A stretch of DNA of 52,434 bases from Clostridiales bacterium (GCA_019420945.1 JAHZGF010000063.1:1-52434), one strand, 5' to 3'. Positions 24,897-33,410 are shown, counted from the first letter of the stretch. Notes: generated by a model from the letters alone, not told the origin. Numbers and translations are program-made.

Positions 24897-24941
24897 AAAG
24901 ACAGGATCTGCGGTTGCAGTTCCTGTCTTTTTCTTTTTTAA
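24897..24941 (+). terminator. Terminator of tRNA-Gly(CCC)
   Basis: AAAGACAGGA/TCCTGTCTTT stem with inner CTGC/GCAG hairpin, then TTCTTTTTT. It starts right at the CCA end. Confidence 0.85.
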
Positions 24942-24943
24942 AG

Positions 24944-24981
24944 AAGGAATCCCCGCGCCCCTAGGGGCGCGGGGATTCCTT
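24944..24981. repeat. 38-bp perfect palindrome, probably a bidirectional terminator
   Basis: Nineteen bases mirrored exactly, centre CCCTAGGG, GC-rich core with AAGG/CCTT ends and a T-run on the plus side and CTTCTTT on the minus side. It would stop transcripts from both the tRNA side and the reductase side. Confidence 0.75.
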
Positions 24982-25020
24982 TTTGATTATGGGGAAAAAT
25001 GAGAGAGGTTAATTGAATGG

Positions 25021-25200
25021 GGGGGCACAAACCGCAAAGAGGTCCGTGCTCACCGAGTTAGCTGATCAGAGAAGATCTATCGCAGCGCAGGCCGCAAAGA
25101 GGTCTGCGCTCACCAAGCCTGCAGCTTAGAGAATATCCATCGCAGCGCAGGCCGCAAAGAGGTCTGCGCTCACCAAGCTTGCAGCTTAGAGAATATCCAT
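25021..25200. repeat. 60-bp tandem repeat, about three copies
   Basis: Units 25081-25140 and 25141-25200 differ at a single base (C/T at 25119/25179). 25021-25080 is a diverged copy sharing ACCGCAAAGAGGT and GCTCACC. The unit includes the last codons and stop of the reductase gene, so each copy repeats the gene's 3' end beyond the first stop. Region 24982-25185 otherwise holds no gene. Confidence 0.9.
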
Positions 25201-27162
25201 CGCAGCGCAGAAGCCCTCGTAAGTGGCCTCCTTGACGGTGCGGGCACGCTTGCCGTCGCCGGTGACCACAAAGTGGGGGCACACGCCCTCCAGGGCCTTT
25301 ACCTCGTCGTCATTGGAACGGCTGCCGCAGCAGTACAGCACCAGATCCGCCTGGTCAAACTGCTCCACACCGTCCTTATCCAGGTACTTGACGCCGTTGT
25401 CGGTGATCTCCTGGACCTGCACCGAGCAGTAAGTACCCATGCCCGCCTTCTTCATCCGGGGGATCAGGGCCATCCGCTGGCTCATACCGGAGTCCTTGCA
25501 CACGTCGTCCCGCATCTCCAGGATGTCCACCTGGGCGCCCCACTCACTGGCGAAGAAGTAGCCGGACTCGCAGCCGATGGCGCCGCCGCCGATGATGACC
25601 ACCTTCTTGCCCTTGATCTCTTCGGGATGGGTGTAGGCGTACAGGGCATGCTGGGCCTTCTCCACGCCGGCGATGGGGGGCACAAAGGGATGGGCACCCA
25701 CAGCGCAGATCACATAGTCGGGTTTCAGCTCCTCCAGCAGGGCCTTGGTGGCCTTGGTGTTGAGACGGATATCCACCTTCTGATACTTGCACCGGGCGAT
25801 CATGCTGTCCTTGAAGCGCTTCAGGGACTCCTTGTCGGTGTCGATGTCGGTGAACCAGAGCTGGCCGCCCAGGGCCTCCCCCTGCTCCAGCAGGGTGACC
25901 TTATGGCCCCGCTCAGCGGCGGTGACAGCGGCATACATACCGGACACGCCGCCGCCCACAACCACCACGTTGCGGCTGCCGGTGGGCTTGGGGGCGTTGC
26001 GCCAGCGCAGTTCCCGCTGGCCCCAGGGGTTGACGGCACAGTGCCACAGGGCGGGAATCGGCCGCTCACCGGGGTTGGAGGCCAGGGGGTTGAAGCAGGA
26101 GCACCGCAGGCAGGGGGCAATCTGGTCCTCCCTTCCCTCCAGGGTCTTGTTCACGAACTCCGGATCGGCGAACTGCTGACGGCCCATGGCCACGAAATCG
26201 CACTTGCCGGAGGCGATGGCCTCCTCGATCTGCTCCGGGCCGTTGAAACCGCCCACCGCCACCACGGGCACATGGACATGCTTTTTGATGGCCTCCGCCA
26301 GATCCAGGTTGCAGCCGTGCTTGTCAAACATGGAGCTGAAGGCCTTGGTATTGACATGATCCTGATAGACGCCGGAGGTGACGTGAATCAGATCCACATG
26401 ATCCTGGATCAGCTGGGCGAACTCAATGCCGTCCTCCAGAGTCATACCGCCCTCGATCCGCTCGGAGCCGGACATGCGGTATTCAATCAGGAAATCATCG
26501 CCGCAGACCTCTTTGATCTTGTCGCACACCATGATGGGGAACCGGGCCCGGTTTTCCATGCTGCCGCCAAACTCATCGGTACGATGGTTGAACCGGGGGG
26601 AGATAAACTGGTTCAGCAGCCAACCGTGGCCGCCGTGGAGGTTGACCATCTGGAAGCCCAGGGACTTGCACACCCAGGCCGCCTCCGCCCACTGGGCAGC
26701 GGTCTTTTCCATCATTTCCACCGTCATCTCTTCCACCTGCACTCCGTCCTCCCGGACAAAGGCAGAGGGGCCGATGGGATTCTTGTGGCCCGGAATGGTG
26801 TCAGGATGGTTCATGGCACCCACATGGTTCAGCTGAATGGAGGCGATGGCTCCATGGGCCTTGATGGCCTCAGTCAGCACCATAATGGACTCCATGTGGA
26901 AGGTGGTCATGGGGTTGGACCATACGTCCAGGCCGTGCTCATGGCGCCAGGCGTACTCATGGTCTATGAAGCTCTCCGTCACCGTCACCACAGCAAAACC
27001 GCCCCGGGATTTGGTCTCATAGACGTCAATGCCTTCAGGGGTGGGATAACCGTGATCCACAATCCGGTTGGTGGTGATGGGGGAAGCAATCACCCGGTTT
27101 TTGAAGGTGACGCCCTTGATGGTCATGGGCTGGAACATATGGGGATATTTGGTACAGCTCAT
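25186..27162 (-). CDS. Old-yellow-enzyme/2,4-dienoyl-CoA reductase-family flavin Fe-S oxidoreductase
   Basis: A 658-residue protein with an N-terminal FMN TIM barrel (about 1-345), a cysteine cluster region (Cys351, 354, 356, 375) and a C-terminal FAD/NAD(P) domain pair (VVVVGGGVSGMYAA near 399; VVIIGGGAIGCESG later). This architecture is that of 2,4-dienoyl-CoA reductase, BaiCD/BaiH and 2-enoate reductases. Two departures: the usual HGAHGYLL reads HGGHGWLLNQF, so Trp181 stands at the place of the catalytic Tyr; and the Fe-S motif is C-x2-C-x1-C-x18-C rather than C-x2-C-x3-C-x11/12-C. The substrate cannot be read from the sequence. It has its own promoter and lies downstream of a GntP permease. 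ATG at 27162 follows AAAGGAAG. Confidence 0.9.
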   Translation of the reverse strand: MSCTKYPHMFQPMTIKGVTFKNRVIASPITTNRIVDHGYPTPEGIDVYETKSRGGFAVVTVTESFIDHEYAWRHEHGLDVWSNPMTTFHMESIMVLTEAIKAHGAIASIQLNHVGAMNHPDTIPGHKNPIGPSAFVREDGVQVEEMTVEMMEKTAAQWAEAAWVCKSLGFQMVNLHGGHGWLLNQFISPRFNHRTDEFGGSMENRARFPIMVCDKIKEVCGDDFLIEYRMSGSERIEGGMTLEDGIEFAQLIQDHVDLIHVTSGVYQDHVNTKAFSSMFDKHGCNLDLAEAIKKHVHVPVVAVGGFNGPEQIEEAIASGKCDFVAMGRQQFADPEFVNKTLEGREDQIAPCLRCSCFNPLASNPGERPIPALWHCAVNPWGQRELRWRNAPKPTGSRNVVVVGGGVSGMYAAVTAAERGHKVTLLEQGEALGGQLWFTDIDTDKESLKRFKDSMIARCKYQKVDIRLNTKATKALLEELKPDYVICAVGAHPFVPPIAGVEKAQHALYAYTHPEEIKGKKVVIIGGGAIGCESGYFFASEWGAQVDILEMRDDVCKDSGMSQRMALIPRMKKAGMGTYCSVQVQEITDNGVKYLDKDGVEQFDQADLVLYCCGSRSNDDEVKALEGVCPHFVVTGDGKRARTVKEATYEGFCAAMDIL

Positions 27163-27203
27163 AGTATGTTCAACTTCCTTTCCCTAATTTATTTGCCGAA
27201 TTT

Positions 27204-27232
27204 ATTGTAGCAAAGCCGCAGAATTCTGTGAA
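27204..27232 (-). promoter_or_regulatory. Promoter of the reductase gene
   Basis: TTCACA (27227-27232), a 17-nt spacer and TACAAT (27204-27209) on the minus strand. Confidence 0.65.
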
Positions 27233-27269
27233 GAGGTTACTTTCAGGTAATCTACTCACCTCAAACGCA

Positions 27270-27301
27270 TCAATCGGACGGAGCAAGCTCCGTCCGATTG
27301 A
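27270..27301. repeat. Perfect inverted repeat between permease and reductase genes
   Basis: A 15-bp stem with a 2-nt AA loop and no T-run on the minus strand. It is the same near-loopless type as those at 2085 and 24944 but of different sequence. It may be an mRNA-stabilising or partial termination hairpin. Confidence 0.7.
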
Positions 27302-27313
27302 GTGTAAGAGGAA

Positions 27314-28645
27314 TCAGAAGAGACCGGTGGCAAACAGCAGAGCAGCCACAACAGAGGCCAGCCCCGTCATGATGACCGTGCACATCATGACAGGCGGATA
27401 ACCGTCCCGATGCTTCAGGTCGGCCATGCCCAGCATGATGATGATAGCGCCCTGATAGGGCAGGGTATCAAAGGTAGACGCGGTGATGGTGGCAATACGG
27501 TGAATTGCCTCGGGCTCCAGGGCCACAGTGGCAGCCAGAACCGGCACCACGATCTGCAGCGCCACAGGGGGCGAACCGGTGAGGCCCACCAGAATGGCCA
27601 CGGCGATGACCACCAGCAGCGGTGCGGGAATATTCAGGTGGGTAACACCCTCGATCAGGAAATTGTAAGCATCAGTCGCCTGCACCACAGCGGCAAAGCC
27701 GGCCACAATACCGCCCAGCAGCAGGGCTTCGGCAGTGGACTTACCGCCCTCATTCAGGGTATTGATCAGGGTACGGCCCTTTCCAAGGCCCTCCTCAGGC
27801 TTGATGAAGGGGGTGAGCACAACCAGTGCCAGGACAAAGCCCGCCAGCAGAGAGGGAGCCAGGGAGTTGGTGATGTTGAACAGCACCACAACCAGCACCA
27901 GCGGCAGCAGAGCCACCACAAAGGGGGGATACTTGCGGTCAGGATCCACGGGAGAGAAAGCCACCTTGCCGGGCTCAAAGACCTCGCCCCGGTCAGTGGC
28001 TCTGTGAATGGAGGTCACCAGATAGACGCCGCCGCCAATCAGCACGATGGCAGCGCCAATGAAACCGGGGACCGCACCGGCCAGGGAACCGGTGCCCAGA
28101 ATGCCCATGGGGATGGAGTTGGCCACCAGCGGAGCACCGGGGGTGCAGGCAGCACCGGAGACACCGCAGGTGATCATACCAATCATATACTTACGGGGAA
28201 TATTGGCCTCACCACAGACCGTCAGAATCACGGGGAACAGGGTGAACAAGGCGCAGAAGGTGTCGATGCCGCCAAAGCACATGGCCCAGCTGACGGCGAT
28301 GGAGATGATAACGCCCACAGTCTGCCGGCGTTTGACGCTGGCATTTTTGGCAAAGGCGTTCATCAGGGTAACGGCAATATTGGTGGCTGCACCGGATGCG
28401 ATGTAAATACGTCCAATCAGGATGGACATCAGGAACACCGGCAACAGGCCGATTACAAATCCGCCGGCACCACCGGCGAAGGTGTTGACCATGGTATCAA
28501 CCAGCGGAAGACCGCAGGCCACCGCCACCACCAGGGCGCACAAAGGCGCCACATACATGGCCGACATACCACGGAAACAAAGGACGATCAGCAGAGCAAA
28601 CGCCACAATAATAGCGATGATGCCAATCACAACCGTTGTTGTCAT
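27314..28645 (-). CDS. GntP-family permease (gluconate/organic acid:H+ symporter type)
   Basis: A 443-residue membrane protein with about 12 hydrophobic segments. It has the GntP/CitMHS-like layout: a GLLPVFLMSILIGRIY loop, AMCFGGIDTFCALFTLFP, GVSGAACTPGAPLVANSIPMGILGT, and a C-terminal ASTFDTLPYQGAIIIMLG repeat region. It probably imports a carboxylate or sugar acid. GGGAGG with 7-nt spacing selects the ATG at 28645. Placed between an HxlR regulator and the flavin reductase gene on the same strand, it may import that enzyme's substrate; this is inference. Confidence 0.88.
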   Translation of the reverse strand: MTTTVVIGIIAIIVAFALLIVLCFRGMSAMYVAPLCALVVAVACGLPLVDTMVNTFAGGAGGFVIGLLPVFLMSILIGRIYIASGAATNIAVTLMNAFAKNASVKRRQTVGVIISIAVSWAMCFGGIDTFCALFTLFPVILTVCGEANIPRKYMIGMITCGVSGAACTPGAPLVANSIPMGILGTGSLAGAVPGFIGAAIVLIGGGVYLVTSIHRATDRGEVFEPGKVAFSPVDPDRKYPPFVVALLPLVLVVVLFNITNSLAPSLLAGFVLALVVLTPFIKPEEGLGKGRTLINTLNEGGKSTAEALLLGGIVAGFAAVVQATDAYNFLIEGVTHLNIPAPLLVVIAVAILVGLTGSPPVALQIVVPVLAATVALEPEAIHRIATITASTFDTLPYQGAIIIMLGMADLKHRDGYPPVMMCTVIMTGLASVVAALLFATGLF

Positions 28646-28737
28646 TGTTTTTCCTCCCTTTTCTCTTTTTCTTTCAGGACCTGCAGCCCATTTGCAATGG
28701 ATTCCGGCCGGAACGCTGCTGGTCACTTTGCAGACAA

Positions 28738-28767
28738 ATTATATCATTTGGGAGGATTTTTTGTAAA
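28738..28767 (-). promoter_or_regulatory. Promoter of the GntP permease gene
   Basis: TTTACA (28762-28767), an 18-nt spacer and TATAAT (28738-28743) on the minus strand. Confidence 0.7.
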
Positions 28768-28779
28768 GAACTCACAGTA

Positions 28780-28792
28780 AAGTGCGGCACTT
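28780..28792. promoter_or_regulatory. Possible operator upstream of the GntP promoter
   Basis: AAGTGCGGCACTT is a perfect 6-1-6 palindrome, 12 bp upstream of the -35 box and within a wider near-palindrome GTAA...TTAC. It is a candidate site for the HxlR-type regulator encoded just upstream. Confidence 0.4.
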
Positions 28793-28831
28793 ACCAAAAG
28801 GTCATGTGGTTACCCGAAGGAAACCAGCCCT

Positions 28832-29350
28832 TTACTTGTCATAAGTGCGCTTATAGGGATGCCGCATTCGCTCCTCATCCTGCTTTCGGAATCCGTGCCA
28901 CATCTCCCCCAGGGCGTCAATGGGCATATTTCGGCGTTTCATTTCCTTCCATCCCCATTGATACACCTGATCCAACAACGGAACCAGGCTTTTTCCCACT
29001 TCCGTCAGACGGTATTCTACCTGAGGCGGCGACACCGGCACCACGGTCCGGTAAATCAAGCCATCCTCCTCCAACTGACGCAGGTTCTGGCTGAGCACTT
29101 TTTGGGTGATGGGCAGCTGCTTGGTAAACCGGGAAAAGTGGGTCAACTCTCCCTCGTCAAAGTCCATGGCCCGAAGAATGAAGGGCTTCCATCGACAGAA
29201 TACCACCCGCATAACAAAATTATAGGGGTCCTGCTGAATATCAAAATACAGCTCCTCGTCACATTTCTCTTCCTGCTCCGCCATATTCGTTTCCAACTCA
29301 TCCAAGCTCTCCTGGGGGCATTGCTCTTCTCGCTTGTTCTCTTCCGTCAT
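28832..29350 (-). CDS. HxlR-family transcriptional regulator with acidic N-terminal extension
   Basis: A 172-residue winged-helix protein. Residues from about 45 match HxlR: FCRWKPFILRAM, RFTKQLPITQKVLSQNLRQLEEDGLIYR, PPQVEYRLTEVGKSLVPLL. The first 40 residues are Glu/Gln-rich and extra compared with the usual 110-130-residue family member. There is one Cys in the extension and one in the family core; redox sensing cannot be concluded. ATG at 29350 is 8 nt after AAAGGAG. Directly upstream of and co-oriented with the permease and reductase genes, which are likely targets. Confidence 0.87.
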   Translation of the reverse strand: MTEENKREEQCPQESLDELETNMAEQEEKCDEELYFDIQQDPYNFVMRVVFCRWKPFILRAMDFDEGELTHFSRFTKQLPITQKVLSQNLRQLEEDGLIYRTVVPVSPPQVEYRLTEVGKSLVPLLDQVYQWGWKEMKRRNMPIDALGEMWHGFRKQDEERMRHPYKRTYDK

Positions 29351-29455
29351 TTCTGCCGCTCCTTTCAGCCGCTTTGGGGCAGGTTTCATATCAAATATAT
29401 TTTATCACGTCTGAAACTTAAAAGAAAGCTCACCTGTCTATTTCTCATAATGCTA

Positions 29456-29497
29456 TAAAAAAAAGCGCATCGCAAACCAAACGGTTTGCGATGCGCT
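29456..29497 (-). terminator. Intrinsic terminator of tRNA-Arg
   Basis: A perfect 15-bp stem (29464-29478 with 29483-29497), loop AAAC, followed on the minus strand by at least seven T. Confidence 0.9.
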
Positions 29498-29573
29498 GGT
29501 ACGGCAGAAGGGACTCGAACCCCCGACCTACTGGTTCGTAGCCAGTCACTCTATCCAACTGAGCTACTGCCGC
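29497..29573 (-). tRNA. tRNA-Arg(ACG)
   Basis: A 77-nt cloverleaf with anticodon stem ACTGG/CCAGT and loop CTACGAA, giving anticodon ACG (arginine, A34 normally edited to inosine). T-loop GGTTCGAGTCC and encoded CCA present. The acceptor begins with a G-U pair. Confidence 0.95.
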
Positions 29574-29601
29574 ATACTGTCCTTTCGCTGACAGCTCAAT
29601 T

Positions 29602-29630
29602 ATAATAGCACAGCTGCGGACAAAATGCAA
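29602..29630 (-). promoter_or_regulatory. Promoter of tRNA-Arg
   Basis: TTGCAT (29625-29630), a 17-nt spacer and TATTAT (29602-29607) on the minus strand. Confidence 0.7.
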
Positions 29631-29647
29631 GCACTTTTTTCGTTTTC

Positions 29648-30427
29648 TTAGTTTTTTTCCAGAATTTTTTTTAATTCCTCCGGAACGCTGGCACAGATCC
29701 GAGCATATTTTTGCCGCAGCACCGGATTGGCCGTGGTCATAATATAGGGACAGGCCACAAAATCCAGCATAGACACGTCATTCCAGTTGTCCCCGAAGGC
29801 AATGGTCTTTTCCTGGGGAATGCCGAACAGCTCACAGGCAGCCCGGAGACCGGTGCCCTTGTCAGAAACGCTGAAATCAATCCAGGTGGCCCCGGAAACC
29901 GCTACCCGAGAGCAGTGGCCCCAGGTCTGCCGGAAGGGTTCCTCGTACTGGGCTGTACCCTTGGGACACCATACGGCAATCTTCATCACCCGCTCCGGAA
30001 ATTCCTCAAAATCCCGGATATACCGCACCCCCAGCTTTTGGACGTCCTCCAGCTGATGGACAAAGGTTTGGGTCTTGGGGATAGCATAGCTGTCCCCTTC
30101 CCCATCTGCCAGGAATTCACAGTCGGACTGTGCCTGAACATACCGGGCGATGTCCATGGCGGTAGACCGCTCGAAGGAGTTGGAATACACCAGTTTGTCC
30201 TGGAAATAGATGCCTCCGCCGTTTTCAATGACGAAGGCCATCTTATCGGCTACCGGAGCGAAGAGGGCCCGGAGGCTGGGATACTGCCGACCGCTGGCCG
30301 CCACAAAGAGATAGCCCCTCTCCCAGGCCGTTTTGACCCGTTCAAAAACCACCTCCGGGACCACAGTATGCTCTTCTGGAATCAGTGTCCCGTCAATGTC
30401 ACTGGCGATCAGTGTATGAAAGGTCAA
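29648..30427 (-). CDS. Cof-type HAD-family hydrolase
   Basis: A 259-residue haloacid-dehalogenase-fold phosphatase. Motif I is SDIDGTLI with the nucleophile Asp, motif II is the SGR in VAASGRQ, the Lys of motif III is in the SDKGTGL segment, and motif IV is AFGDNWNDVSML. The large Cof-type cap lies between (about 85-180). It likely dephosphorylates a sugar phosphate or nucleotide. The start is TTG at 30427, overlapping the TGA of the preceding ftsK-like gene as TTGA, so translation is probably coupled. No ATG is available upstream in frame. Confidence 0.88.
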   Translation of the reverse strand: MTFHTLIASDIDGTLIPEEHTVVPEVVFERVKTAWERGYLFVAASGRQYPSLRALFAPVADKMAFVIENGGGIYFQDKLVYSNSFERSTAMDIARYVQAQSDCEFLADGEGDSYAIPKTQTFVHQLEDVQKLGVRYIRDFEEFPERVMKIAVWCPKGTAQYEEPFRQTWGHCSRVAVSGATWIDFSVSDKGTGLRAACELFGIPQEKTIAFGDNWNDVSMLDFVACPYIMTTANPVLRQKYARICASVPEELKKILEKN

Positions 30428-33366
30428 AACGGAGCATCCCCTTCCTCATCCAAATAATCCGGCGTGTCCACCGCCGCGGCATCCGCCGCCTCGCTCATGG
30501 CCAGAGCGGCAGCATACTCATCCGCCTGGGCCTGCGCAGGACTGGCAGCACCAGCTGCACCCTGCTGCTGTTTGGCCTGGTTCCACTCCTCTTTGCTGAT
30601 GAGCACCTGACGGGGTTTGGAACCCTCGAAGGGGCCCACGATTTTCCGCTCCTCCATCTGGTCCACCAATCGCGCCGCTCGGGAATAGCCCAATTTGAGC
30701 CGGCGCTGGAGCATGGAGACAGAGGCCATGCCGGTCTCCACCACCACATCGATGGCTGCCGGCAGCAGCTCGTCGGCGTCATCGCCGGAATTGTCTCCGG
30801 ACGAGCCGCTGCTGCCGCCGCCCCCGTTGGAGCCGGAGGAAGATCCTTTGCCGCCCTTGCCGGTGTTCTCGGCGTTGGACTCCACCTCCCGCATGACGGA
30901 GTCATCATAGTTGGCGGTGCTGTTCTGCTTGATGAACTCCACCACCTTGGCCACCTCTTCATCGGTGATCATGCAGCCCTGAACTCGGATTGGCTTGCCG
31001 ATCCCCAGAGGAGCATAGAGCATATCGCCCTTACCCACCAGCTTCTCAGCGCCGGTATTGTCCAAGATGATCCGGGACTCCAGAGAGGAGGCCACAGCGA
31101 AGGCAATTCGAGAGGGAATATTGGCCTTCATCAGGCCGGTGATGACATCGGAGGAAGGCCGCTGGGTGGCAATAATCAGGTGCATACCGGCGGCACGGCC
31201 CATCTGGGCCACCCGGCAGATCGACTCTTCCACCTCTTTGGCGGCCACCAGCATCAGATCTGCCAACTCGTCAATGACCACCACCACCTGAGGCAGTTTC
31301 TCTTCCCCGTTCTGGATCATATGGGCATTGTAGGAGGCCAGATCCCGAACGCCCACCTCAGAGAACAGGCGATAGCGCTTCATCATCTCAGTGACCGCCC
31401 ACTGCAGGGCACCCGCAGCCTTCTTGGGATCGGTGACCACCGGGATCAGCAGATGGGGAATGCCGTTATAAATGCCCAGTTCCACCATTTTGGGGTCCAC
31501 CATGATGAGGCGGACATCCTCAGGGCTGGCTTTGTAAAGCAAAGAGATAATCAGAGAGTTGGTGCAGACCGACTTACCGGAACCGGTGGTACCGGCAATC
31601 AGCATATGGGGCAGTTTGGCGATGTTGCCCACCACGTTTTTACCCGAAATATCCTTACCCACGGCAAAGGCCACCTTGGAGACGTGGGTACGGAACTCCC
31701 GGGAGTCGATGACCTCCCGAATGGGCACCGGGGTGACCAGCTGATTGGGCACCTCCACACCCACCACGCTGTTGCGGCCGGTGATGGGGGCGATGCGGAC
31801 ACTGGGGGCACCCAAAGACAGGGCAATGTCCCCGGCCAGGTTGGTGAGCTTATTGAGCTTGACGCCCCGCATCAGTTCCAATTCATAGCGGGTCACCGAA
31901 GGACCCCGGGTCACATTGATGATCCGGGCATCAATTCCGAAGGACTGAATGGTGTCATCCAGCAGCTCCCGGGTAGTCTGCAGCTCCTCGGCGGCAGCCG
32001 CATTGGAAACGGTGCCGGACTTCTCCAACAGGTAAACCGGGGGATACTGGTAAGTTTCGGAATCAGCCCCCATTCGGGCCCGGGCTGCAGCCACAGCGGC
32101 TTCCGACTTCTTCCGCTGATCGGAGATTTCCTCCGCGGCCTCCGCCTTACGCACCACGCCGGGGACCACCTTGGGCACCGGCGGCTGCTCCAGTACAGGG
32201 GCAGCCACAGGCTGTTTTGTCTCCTGAGGCTCCGGATTGACATCCTCAACCTGCCGGGTCTCCTCCTCAGCAGGAACGGAGGGCCATTTGAACTCCAGAT
32301 CCGCCTGGGACTCTTGCTCAGCCTCAACCGCCGGAATCTCCTGAGGCTCCTCCTGCTCCAACAGCTCATGGGGCGGACGGACACCAGGATTGGTGTCAAA
32401 CAAGCTTTCCGGCTGCGCCTTCCGCTCCGGAACTGCGGCAGCGTCTCCCGCTTCCAGAGGGATATCAATGGCAGAGCGCTTCCGGCTTCGGGACATGGGC
32501 GGCGTCGGCTCCTGGTACTCCGGAGCCGGTTCCGCGGCAGGAGCCGGCTTGGCGGACCTTCTGCCCCGCTTCCTGGCTGCGGGTTCCTCCGGGTACTCCT
32601 CATCGTAGTCGTCGTAGTAATCTTCTTCCTCATAGGCGGGCCGATCCTGGAAATAGCGGTGCAGCCCGGCAAAGAAAGACTTGATCCCGTCCCAAATGTC
32701 CACGGGAGTAATCCGGGTGATAATCATATTGCAGAAGAACAGGGCAATCAAAAACAGGACAGCGGCGCCAATGCGGCTGAATACCTTACAGAACAGCTGG
32801 GCAATCCAGCCGCTGACCACGCCGCCGCTGGTCAGCCCCAGACCGGCTTTCCAGAGCAGCGGAATCTGCTTGATGCCCAGGCCAAAATCCGGCGCTGCGG
32901 CCAGCACATGAATCAGACCACCAAACAGGAAGGGCACCAGCATTGCGCTGATCAGCCGCCGCCGCACCGGTCTGCCCCGGTGGAACATGAGAATGCCGCT
33001 GCACAGCAGCAGAATGGGCGGGGCAAACCAGAAACCGTAGCCAAACAGCCCCTTCAGCAGATTGCAGAAAAAAGTGATGAAGATAGCGTCGATCTTGAAG
33101 TAGCCAAAGGCGGCAAAAATGGCCAGCAGCAGGCACACCAGAGCCCCGATCTCCCGACGCAGCGGCTTAGGCTGCTGCTTTTGGGTCCGGCCTTTCTGCT
33201 TGGAACCAGTAGATTTCCGACTGGTGGAAGTTTTGCCGGAGCGAGTGCTGCTGGACCGGCTGGTGGTTCCCTTTCTGGACCGGCTGGCAGAACTTTTTCC
33301 CCCGCGGCTGGCAGAACCGCTCCGGCTGCCGCCAGAACGGGAAGATGTGGATTTTGAAGTAGACAT
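30424..33366 (-). CDS. DNA translocase FtsK/SpoIIIE
   Basis: A 980-residue septal DNA pump. The N-terminus is a very Ser/Arg/Lys-rich tail of about 65 residues. Four membrane helices follow (about 70-210), then an acidic Pro/Glu linker (about 225-410), the RecA-like motor (GTTGSGKSVCTNSL Walker A; VVVIDELADLM Walker B) and a C-terminal winged gamma domain (MASVSMLQRRLKLGYSRAARLVDQME). A Gly/Ser-rich insert lies just before the gamma domain. In spore formers such proteins move chromosomes across the division or sporulation septum; FtsK and SpoIIIE cannot be told apart here. GGAG lies 11 nt before the ATG. Confidence 0.95.
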   Translation of the reverse strand: MSTSKSTSSRSGGSRSGSASRGGKSSASRSRKGTTSRSSSTRSGKTSTSRKSTGSKQKGRTQKQQPKPLRREIGALVCLLLAIFAAFGYFKIDAIFITFFCNLLKGLFGYGFWFAPPILLLCSGILMFHRGRPVRRRLISAMLVPFLFGGLIHVLAAAPDFGLGIKQIPLLWKAGLGLTSGGVVSGWIAQLFCKVFSRIGAAVLFLIALFFCNMIITRITPVDIWDGIKSFFAGLHRYFQDRPAYEEEDYYDDYDEEYPEEPAARKRGRRSAKPAPAAEPAPEYQEPTPPMSRSRKRSAIDIPLEAGDAAAVPERKAQPESLFDTNPGVRPPHELLEQEEPQEIPAVEAEQESQADLEFKWPSVPAEEETRQVEDVNPEPQETKQPVAAPVLEQPPVPKVVPGVVRKAEAAEEISDQRKKSEAAVAAARARMGADSETYQYPPVYLLEKSGTVSNAAAAEELQTTRELLDDTIQSFGIDARIINVTRGPSVTRYELELMRGVKLNKLTNLAGDIALSLGAPSVRIAPITGRNSVVGVEVPNQLVTPVPIREVIDSREFRTHVSKVAFAVGKDISGKNVVGNIAKLPHMLIAGTTGSGKSVCTNSLIISLLYKASPEDVRLIMVDPKMVELGIYNGIPHLLIPVVTDPKKAAGALQWAVTEMMKRYRLFSEVGVRDLASYNAHMIQNGEEKLPQVVVVIDELADLMLVAAKEVEESICRVAQMGRAAGMHLIIATQRPSSDVITGLMKANIPSRIAFAVASSLESRIILDNTGAEKLVGKGDMLYAPLGIGKPIRVQGCMITDEEVAKVVEFIKQNSTANYDDSVMREVESNAENTGKGGKGSSSGSNGGGGSSGSSGDNSGDDADELLPAAIDVVVETGMASVSMLQRRLKLGYSRAARLVDQMEERKIVGPFEGSKPRQVLISKEEWNQAKQQQGAAGAASPAQAQADEYAAALAMSEAADAAAVDTPDYLDEEGDAPF

Positions 33367-33410
33367 AACTTATTCGTCTCCAAACTTATCGTATGGTAAA
33401 AGGGGCCGGA

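Noticed and set aside
25021..25200. CRISPR array
   Set aside because: The repeats are contiguous 60-bp tandem units without unique spacers, and no cas genes are nearby.
25058..25282. 74-codon frame through the 60-bp repeats
   Set aside because: The repeating translation simply reflects the DNA repeat in a frame different from the reductase; no start site is evident.
30385..33357. A 990-codon open frame antisense to the FtsK/SpoIIIE gene
   Set aside because: It is a shadow: low-complexity His/Gly/Gln-rich translation, no ribosome site, no family motifs, while the opposite strand encodes a clear DNA translocase. Similar antisense frames at 2081-4087, 4555-5766, 25273-27210, 41930-43873, 44035-45516 and 46892-48661 were dismissed for the same reason and reflect high GC content.
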